Source: Geobacter sp. (GTDB lineage: Bacteria > Desulfobacterota > Desulfuromonadia > Geobacterales > Geobacteraceae). From it: 64,000 bases of DNA. Made by a program: the position numbers and the translations under genes. The stretch is from the NCBI GenBank assembly GCA_016177775.1, contig JACOUQ010000017.1:87051-151050 (forward strand), read 5' to 3'. Shown in pieces: positions 58,542 to 64,000 of the stretch (its first letter is position 1; each line of letters starts with the position of its first letter). The notes beneath the pieces were generated by a model, which had not been told where the DNA came from, searched no databases, and saw only the letters and a program-made list of their open reading frames with translations.

Positions 58542-60586
58542 TGCCCCGCCGCATCACCATACGCACCAAGCTGACCTTCGGCGCCCTGGCCCCGCTGTTC
58601 ATCGCCATTCTCATCTGTTCCATGACCGGGCTCACCATCATCAACACCAGGATCGCCCGGCAGGCCCAGGAAAAGGTCAGGACCGACCTCAACTCGGCGC
58701 GCGAGGTCTACCAAAACGAGCTGGCGCATATCAGCGAGCTGGTGGAATTCACGGCCAGCACCTCCTTCACCGCCAATGCCCTGGCTGCCGCTGACCGCGC
58801 CACCCTCGCCGCCCTCCTCGCCCCCCTGAGGAAAAAGAAGCGCCTGGACATCCTGACTGCGGTGGACAGCAGTGGACAGGTCATCTACCGGGCCCACAAC
58901 CCCCGCGCCTTCGGCGACAACCGGGGCGAAGCGCGTTTCGTGGCGAGTGCCCTCGGGGGAAAGCCCGCCACCGGCACCGAGGTTCTTACCTTCGAGGAAC
59001 TGGCCGCGGAAAGGGAGGAGCTGGGACGGCAGGCGACCATCGGAATCCTCCCCACGCCGCACGCGCGACCGGGCGCCAAGGATATCGAGCGGTCGGGGAT
59101 GGTGCTGGTCTCCGCCGCGCCGGTGCGGGACAGGAATGGAAATATAGTCGGCGCGCTTTACGGCGGCGTGCTCCTGAACAACGACAACACCGTGGTGGAC
59201 AAGATCAAGGAGATCGTCTACGAAGGGGTGAAGTTCGACGGAAAAGAGGTCGGCACCGCCACCATCTTCCTCGGGGACCTGCGCATCGCCACCAACGTGC
59301 GGGCCTCGGACGGGAGCAGGGCCATCGGCACGCGGCTTTCCGAGGAGGTCTACAACCGGGTCATCAAGGAGAAGAAGAAGTGGATCAGCCGGGCGTTCGT
59401 GGTGAACGACTGGTATCTGAGCGCCTACGAGCCGATCCTTGACCTGAAGGGGGAGGCCATCGGCTCCCTCTACGTCGGAATGCTGGAAGAACCTTATTCC
59501 GCCCTAAAGCGGAACATCAACCTCATCTTCGGCGCGGTCCTGGTCGTCACCACCCTGATCGGCCTGGCGCTCTCCGGCGTCATCGGCGCCCACCTGGCCA
59601 GACCCATCAAGGAGTTGGAGACCCTGGCCCGGCGCGTGGCCGTGGGGGAGCGTGACCTGCAGATAGAGGTGCGGACAGGGGACGAACTGGAAGACCTGGC
59701 TTCCGAGTTCAACGAGATGACCAGGGCACTGGCCCAACGGGAAGCGGAGATCAGCAGCCTGAACCGGGGCCTGGAGCAGAAGGTCATGGAGCGGACCGCA
59801 GAACTGGAGGAGAAGAGCACGCTCCTTCTCAAGACCCAGGCGGACCTGGCCCGCGCCGAGAAACTCGCCGACCTCGGCATCCTATCCGCCGGCGTGGCCC
59901 ACGAGATCAACAATCCGCTGGCCATCATCCGGGGAAACACCGAAGTGCTGGAGATGTCCATCCCGCCGGAGCACCCCAGCCGCGAGGAGATCGACATCAT
60001 CTCCCAGCAGACCGAGCGGATGGCGAAGATCGTGGCGAACCTCCTGGCATTCGCCCGCCAGAAGCCGATGCAGCGGGAGGAAGTGGACATCCACCGGCTG
60101 CTGGACGAGATCCTCGCCCAGATCGGCCACCAAATTCCCCTGGACAACATCCGGGTAAATAAGGACTATGCTCCCGACCTCCGGAGGATATCAGGCGACG
60201 CCGGCCAGCTGCGCCAGGTATTCACCAACCTGGTCCTGAACGCCGTACAGGCAATGCCGGAAGGCGGTTCCTTGCGCATTGGCGCAACGAACGTTCAAGG
60301 TTCAAAGTTCAAGGTTCAAGGTGCTGATAAAAAAAACGTAGAACATGGAACATTGAACATAGAACCCGACGCTGATTTTATCGAAATCAGCGTCAGAGAC
60401 ACCGGCAAGGGCATCCCCCCGGAGCACCTCAAAAAGATATTCACCCCCTTCTTCACCACAAAGGAAAACGGCACCGGCCTCGGCCTCTCCCTTTCCTACG
60501 GCATCGTCAAGGACCACGGCGGCACGATAAAGGTGGAAACCGAAGAGGGAAAAGGAACCACCTTCCGCGTCACCCTGCCGGGATGA
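58541..60586 (+). CDS. Membrane sensor histidine kinase, partner of the NtrC-type regulator
   Basis: A 681-residue kinase. Two membrane helices (about 13-32 and 330-350) flank a periplasmic cache-like domain, followed by a HAMP linker, coiled-coil, HisKA ([19 protein letters not shown]) and HATPase_c (VFTNLVLNAVQAMPEGG, DTGKGIPPEH, ENGTGLGLSLSYG). The stop of the regulator overlaps its ATG by one base. A repeat inserted in frame (about residues 585-613) lies in the ATPase domain between the N box and the G1 box. What the periplasmic domain senses is unknown. Confidence 0.92.
   Translation: MPRRITIRTKLTFGALAPLFIAILICSMTGLTIINTRIARQAQEKVRTDLNSAREVYQNELAHISELVEFTASTSFTANALAAADRATLAALLAPLRKKKRLDILTAVDSSGQVIYRAHNPRAFGDNRGEARFVASALGGKPATGTEVLTFEELAAEREELGRQATIGILPTPHARPGAKDIERSGMVLVSAAPVRDRNGNIVGALYGGVLLNNDNTVVDKIKEIVYEGVKFDGKEVGTATIFLGDLRIATNVRASDGSRAIGTRLSEEVYNRVIKEKKKWISRAFVVNDWYLSAYEPILDLKGEAIGSLYVGMLEEPYSALKRNINLIFGAVLVVTTLIGLALSGVIGAHLARPIKELETLARRVAVGERDLQIEVRTGDELEDLASEFNEMTRALAQREAEISSLNRGLEQKVMERTAELEEKSTLLLKTQADLARAEKLADLGILSAGVAHEINNPLAIIRGNTEVLEMSIPPEHPSREEIDIISQQTERMAKIVANLLAFARQKPMQREEVDIHRLLDEILAQIGHQIPLDNIRVNKDYAPDLRRISGDAGQLRQVFTNLVLNAVQAMPEGGSLRIGATNVQGSKFKVQGADKKNVEHGTLNIEPDADFIEISVRDTGKGIPPEHLKKIFTPFFTTKENGTGLGLSLSYGIVKDHGGTIKVETEEGKGTTFRVTLPG
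60293..60365. repeat. Repeat inserted in frame in the kinase ATPase domain
   Basis: GTTCAAGG / TTCAAAG / TTCAAGG units are followed by the partner arm with GAACATGGAACATTGAAC. It adds a VQGSKFKVQG-type segment not expected in the fold. Confidence 0.8.
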
Positions 60587-60642
60587 ACGCCATGAGCATG
60601 AGCCGGCCGCTTCACCATTCACTATTCACCGCCTTTAAACCC

Positions 60643-60671
60643 TTGACACCACCCCTTCCCCGCCATATACT
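60643..60671 (+). promoter_or_regulatory. Sigma-70-type promoter before a short leader
   Basis: TTGACA and TATACT are separated by exactly 17 bases. A terminator follows within 100 bases. Confidence 0.7.
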
Positions 60672-60674
60672 GAG

Positions 60675-60786
60675 CCGGACTTCATCAACACCGCTTACTC
60701 CGGGACCAATCCGATGATTCAAGCCGCATGCACGGGCAAAGGATAAAGCAAAGCCGCTTCCATAAAGGGAGCGGCTTTTGTTTTTT
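60675..60786 (+). ncRNA. Candidate short transcript or leader RNA
   Basis: From the promoter at 60643-60671 to the terminator at 60751-60786 lies a transcript of about 105 bases with no frame that I can support. GCACGGGCAAAGG and GCAAAGCC resemble pieces of the GEMM riboswitch core, but the P2 hairpin is missing, so I do not call it one. It may be a small RNA or an attenuator for the lipoprotein genes. Confidence 0.45.
60751..60786 (+). terminator. Terminator of the short leader
   Basis: AAGCCGCTTCC pairs with GGGAGCGGCTT around ATAAA, followed by TTGTTTTTT. Confidence 0.85.
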
Positions 60787-60840
60787 CAAATCGGCCAACA
60801 GCTACATACCGTTGTCACTTATAAGCAGGAGGCTAGTGTC

Positions 60841-61365
60841 ATGTTCCGCCTTATTCGAAATGCTGGCTTGATCTTGATTTCTCTTCAGGTTTTCACCGGC
60901 TGCGCGACATACATCGGCGTCCCGCAGACCCGTGACGAGTTCGTGACGATGTGCAAACCGGGCGGTCTGTTCCGAAGCGCCGAGCATGTCACCGTCAAGC
61001 GCCCGGTCAAGGCAGTCGTTGCCGATGTGAAGGAGTATGCCAAGAAGTGCCTCGATGTAACGGTAACGAATCCGCCAAACTACATGCTCAAGGAGACCGG
61101 CGGAACGACAACGTACCGTCCCAAGATCGAAGCAACCCGAGACGGCACGACGGCGCTGTCACTCCAGGAAGACTACCATGTCAAATTCAAAAGCGGCGAA
61201 CCGCCGGGCGGCTTATTTACGCTGGTTGCCGAACTGAGCACGGCCGGGAAAAACAGCACCCAGGTTGACATCTATCACACGTCAAGGGACAAGGTTGCCG
61301 ACTCGCTGAAACAGTGGATCGACGGAGACAAGGGTTCTTGCCCATCTTTTAAAAGGGGCTGGTAA
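60841..61365 (+). CDS. Small lipoprotein 1
   Basis: A 174-residue protein with a lipobox (VFTGC) at the end of the signal peptide. AGGAGG lies eight bases before the ATG at 60841. The frame runs 21 codons further up into the terminator region, which is not coding. The mature part has a Cys-Lys-Pro turn (TMCKPGG) and strands ending in a TSRDKVAD helix. No known domain is recognised. It is first of three consecutive small lipoprotein genes. Confidence 0.75.
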   Translation: MFRLIRNAGLILISLQVFTGCATYIGVPQTRDEFVTMCKPGGLFRSAEHVTVKRPVKAVVADVKEYAKKCLDVTVTNPPNYMLKETGGTTTYRPKIEATRDGTTALSLQEDYHVKFKSGEPPGGLFTLVAELSTAGKNSTQVDIYHTSRDKVADSLKQWIDGDKGSCPSFKRGW

Positions 61366-61367
61366 GC

Positions 61368-62000
61368 GTGAGTAAAAAGGCATGTTGGCACTTGCATATC
61401 ATCTCTACTGCATTTCTGTTGCTTCACCTTACCGGCTGCGGCATCCACAAGCCTTTTGTCTCGATGGACGGTAGCATTGCCTTCAAGCCCACCACCATTG
61501 CAGTCATCAGCGGAAATTCCAGCGAACCGACTCAGCATCTTGCCGAGTTTCTTTCTCAGGAGCTATCCCGGAGGACAACGCTCAAGGTGCTGGGACAGGA
61601 GGAGATATCCCGCCGGCTTGAGAAATATCCTGTAAACTTCTCCCTGTTTGATTCCTTCGAGCAGGAAAAGCCAGTCTGGCTCCTGCCGGAGGAGATAAAA
61701 AAACTCGACGCCATGCAAAAGCGCCTCAAATCAGACTATCTGTTTGTGATATGGGGTCACAACCTCTCGCGAGACCCCTCAGGGTTCGGCAACAACATCA
61801 CCTACTCCATAACCGCCCTCGGAAACCTTTACCAATACCCGGATGGCAAACCGGTGGCCTTTACCTATGACCAGAACGACCGCAGCATGTCCTTTCTGGC
61901 GATATTCAAGGGTGAAGCCTATGATATCGACAAGCTACTGAGGGATTCGGCCGAGCGGATCACGGAGAAATTCGTCAAGGCGACGAGTACCGGCAGGTAG
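61368..62000 (+). CDS. Small lipoprotein 2
   Basis: A 210-residue protein with a lipobox (LTGCG). It starts with GTG two bases after the preceding stop (AAAAGGGG upstream), so it is probably co-translated. The core reads as a strand TTIAVISG, a helix SQELSRRTTLKVL, and a strand DYLFVIWG, and this pattern recurs in lipoprotein 3. Function unknown. Confidence 0.75.
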   Translation: MSKKACWHLHIISTAFLLLHLTGCGIHKPFVSMDGSIAFKPTTIAVISGNSSEPTQHLAEFLSQELSRRTTLKVLGQEEISRRLEKYPVNFSLFDSFEQEKPVWLLPEEIKKLDAMQKRLKSDYLFVIWGHNLSRDPSGFGNNITYSITALGNLYQYPDGKPVAFTYDQNDRSMSFLAIFKGEAYDIDKLLRDSAERITEKFVKATSTGR

Positions 62001-62043
62001 CGGTGAATTTTACAATGAGGATATATACCGGCAAGGAGGCATT

Positions 62044-62688
62044 ATGAAAGCAGTTCTTAGATTCGTTCCTGTGGTCGTTCTGACAGTACTTACCGGCTGT
62101 GTCAGCATGTTCAGCGGTTTCATGTTTTCCCCGACCGCGGGGGAGATCAATGCGGACAACAAGAGTATCGCCGTCGTGGCCGGAGTCGACAATGATATAA
62201 ACATCGCCGTGACCGAATCGATGACAGAGGCCTTGGCCCGCAACAGCACCTTCAAGGTCATGCCAGCCAAGCAAGTGACAAAGCGGGTCACGGGTTATCC
62301 GCAGCAGATCAAGGGACCATACAACTCGGCCCACATTACCATCGATATCGATTACAGCAAGACCGACCTGCAAAAGGTCAAGGAGATCATGAAAAAGCTC
62401 GGCACCGACTACGCCTATGTCATCTGGGCGCCTACCGGCTATTCCCGTACGGCCATAAGCCAGGGGACAGGCGGGGTGAGCGGGTCTGCGGCAGTATATC
62501 CTGCGGTGGCGCAGCTATTTCAGGGACCCGATGCCAAGGTTGTGGGACAAGGGAGATTCGATGTAACCTCGGTGAAATATGTCCCTCTCACCTCCCCTTC
62601 GGAAGATGATGTCAAGAACGCTGTCCATTACACCACGGAGATCATTTCAAAAATAGTTGCCGAGAAAAGCGGGGCGTTGAAGCGTTAA
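62044..62688 (+). CDS. Small lipoprotein 3
   Basis: A 214-residue protein with a lipobox (LTGC). AAGGAGG precedes the ATG. It resembles lipoprotein 2 in order and motif: SIAVVAG ... TEALARNSTFKVM ... DYAYVIWAP, with an added Gly/Ser-rich turn. It is probably a diverged paralogue. Function unknown. Confidence 0.75.
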   Translation: MKAVLRFVPVVVLTVLTGCVSMFSGFMFSPTAGEINADNKSIAVVAGVDNDINIAVTESMTEALARNSTFKVMPAKQVTKRVTGYPQQIKGPYNSAHITIDIDYSKTDLQKVKEIMKKLGTDYAYVIWAPTGYSRTAISQGTGGVSGSAAVYPAVAQLFQGPDAKVVGQGRFDVTSVKYVPLTSPSEDDVKNAVHYTTEIISKIVAEKSGALKR

Positions 62689-62738
62689 CACTTAATTCCA
62701 TTGAGTATAGGGGTGCTGGGTTGTTGTCTGGAGAACCA

Positions 62739-63890
62739 ATGGCAAGCTTTGAAGCTTATAAAGTTCTACGGAATAAGGTAAGGAATTACGAAACGTTATC
62801 GCTTGTCCTGCCATGCATTAAGAAACTGCATGAGATAAGCAAAAAGGCCATCTACGAGAACGGCGGTTACTACCCATGGAATCTTTTGTATCTAATAAAA
62901 ATAGCATTTCTGGAAGGTGGACGAAATGGTAGAAAGACGGCAACGACAGGTGACATTAACACTGCCCTAAATCACATAATAGAACTCGGAAAGGAATCCC
63001 GTTTTTTAAAAGGCGAGAAAGGTGGCGGCAGAAAGTTCATGCGGACGCTAGCGTTTCAGCAATTCTGGTTTCAGCGCCCGATTACTTCCAGTGACATGGC
63101 CAGACAACTCCTGATTTTTGATGGTAGTACTGCCGCCAAACTGAGTGAAGAATTCCTCGCTATCACAGGGCTCGAAATAAAAACATTTCTTCAAATGCTA
63201 GTATCTGCATGGTCGGGATTTATCGACGATAGTGGTAGAATCCATATTACTAAGGGATGGTTTGTTCCCTTGGGTTATAACAAAGAGGTCATAGATTCAT
63301 TTTTTCGTCTTGTTGCTCTTTCTGTGGGTGAAACAAGACAGTTTTTCGAACGACATTATGAAAATACAGAAGATAAGCTTCTACAATTGACCGAGCAAAC
63401 TCCTTTGAAGCAGTATCCATTTCTTAAGGTCGAAGACAAGTATTACTGCTACTCCCCTTACGTTTTACAAGAGAAAATCAAGCACGCAATTTATGACACC
63501 CTAAAATGCGCACAGAGAAGCAATTTCACCCAAACGTTCGGAGTCCTATTCGAGAATTACATCAACCGGCTCATGAACGAAAATAAGATACCCTACATAC
63601 CGGAAGTTAAGCTAAAAGGAATTTTCAAGAAAAAGAGAGTATGTGATGCGTTACTAGAACTAGATGATGCTCTGGTGTTAATAGAGGTTAAAGGGGTTGA
63701 GATGCATCCGTATGCCCAAATCAATCCCACTAACGCAGTATTAACCAGCCAACTAAAAACCAACATTGTTAAATCATTCGAGCAGATATACGAGGTAGGA
63801 AATTTATTGAACAACACTCGCGAGGGCAGAGCCATTCTTAAAGATAGAGAGATATTTGCAATCACTGGTGTCCCAACGTTGAATAGTTGA
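62739..63890 (+). CDS. Uncharacterised protein with a PD-(D/E)XK-like C-terminal motif
   Basis: A 383-residue cytoplasmic protein, AT-richer than its neighbours. The C-terminal third holds a possible nuclease core: Asp303 (VCDALLEL), then Glu316-Val-Lys318 (ALVLIEVKG). Asp-x12-Glu-x-Lys fits PD-(D/E)XK nucleases. The N-terminal 280 residues are helical and not recognised. GGAG lies six bases before the ATG at 62739. AT content and nuclease motif suggest an accessory or defence gene; that is inference. Confidence 0.65.
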   Translation: MASFEAYKVLRNKVRNYETLSLVLPCIKKLHEISKKAIYENGGYYPWNLLYLIKIAFLEGGRNGRKTATTGDINTALNHIIELGKESRFLKGEKGGGRKFMRTLAFQQFWFQRPITSSDMARQLLIFDGSTAAKLSEEFLAITGLEIKTFLQMLVSAWSGFIDDSGRIHITKGWFVPLGYNKEVIDSFFRLVALSVGETRQFFERHYENTEDKLLQLTEQTPLKQYPFLKVEDKYYCYSPYVLQEKIKHAIYDTLKCAQRSNFTQTFGVLFENYINRLMNENKIPYIPEVKLKGIFKKKRVCDALLELDDALVLIEVKGVEMHPYAQINPTNAVLTSQLKTNIVKSFEQIYEVGNLLNNTREGRAILKDREIFAITGVPTLNS

Positions 63891-63931
63891 TGAGCTGTAA
63901 TAGCCCGTAAAATCTAAGAGAAAGCGATGTT

Positions 63932-64000
63932 ATGGCGTTTAACGACTTGAAATTTTTCCAGCGGACCAGCAATCTTCGCACAGCAATGTGCGGAGGGCCG
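63932..64000 (+). CDS. Possible gene start at the window edge
   Basis: An open frame of at least 23 codons from an ATG at 63932 runs to the window end (MAFNDLKFFQRTSNLRT). The ribosome site is weak. I cannot identify it. Confidence 0.25.
   Translation, partial: MAFNDLKFFQRTSNLRTAMCGGP

Noticed and set aside
60675..60786. A confirmed GEMM (cyclic dinucleotide) riboswitch
   Set aside because: Only two short motifs match and the conserved P2 stem is missing, so I report a candidate leader RNA only.

Overview
The window looks like a chromosomal segment of a Geobacteraceae-type, metal-reducing member of the Desulfuromonadota. The evidence is multihaem c-type cytochromes, a selenocysteine formate dehydrogenase, sigma-54 control, many sensor kinases, a GSU3473-family small protein and GC-rich genes. 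I infer the lineage from gene content only; no ribosomal RNA is present.

Layout. 1-3.3 kb: a truncated sodium/solute symporter, an orphan HsdR-N-type nuclease and a mazEF pair. 3.5-7.7 kb: an octahaem nitrite reductase, a hexahaem cytochrome and a C-terminal processing protease. 7.7-16 kb: a giant Ig-like repeat lipoprotein, an odd thiolase-like enzyme, a lipoprotein, an MFS transporter and vapBC. 16-20.9 kb: housekeeping genes (pgeF, rluD, degP), an XRE-cupin regulator and a PilZ protein. 21-34 kb: two more large secreted Ig-like proteins on either side of the glutamate synthase gene gltB. 34-44.6 kb: a signalling region with a MshEN-receiver protein, tRNA-Phe, an EF-P-like factor, and a seven-gene overlapping operon of three histidine kinases, two simple or PAS-linked receivers, an MglA-type GTPase and a receiver-MshEN-GspE ATPase. 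44.7-48.2 kb: beta-oxidation or butanoyl-CoA genes. 48.4-51.5 kb: small proteins, a second MshEN-receiver protein, tatA and a fused fdhD-mobA. 51.5-60.6 kb: a membrane-bound selenocysteine formate dehydrogenase operon, a sigma-54 promoter, and a divergent NtrC-type regulator with its kinase. 60.6-64 kb: three small lipoproteins, then an AT-rich nuclease-like gene.

How the parts fit. Formate oxidation (catalytic, iron-sulfur and membrane subunits) sits with its likely assembly factors (FdhD, MobA, TatA) and with the sigma-54 activator that probably controls it. The signalling operon couples two-component sensing to a GTPase and a type II/IV secretion-type ATPase. The MshEN-receiver proteins at 34.2 and 49 kb share parts with that ATPase and may belong to the same network. 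The large Ig-like exoprotein at 30.9-33.8 kb and the MshEN-receiver gene at 34.2 kb appear to be fired divergently from matched sigma-54-type promoters.

The segment is rich in small dispersed repeats: an approximately 95-bp GC-rich inverted-repeat element in three copies plus a fragment, short palindromes inserted in frame in gltB and fdhD-mobA, a repeat inserted in a kinase ATPase domain, and GTGAATN heptamers. Start codons were chosen by ribosome-binding sites and, where visible, promoters. All calls come from reading the sequence; no database search was made.
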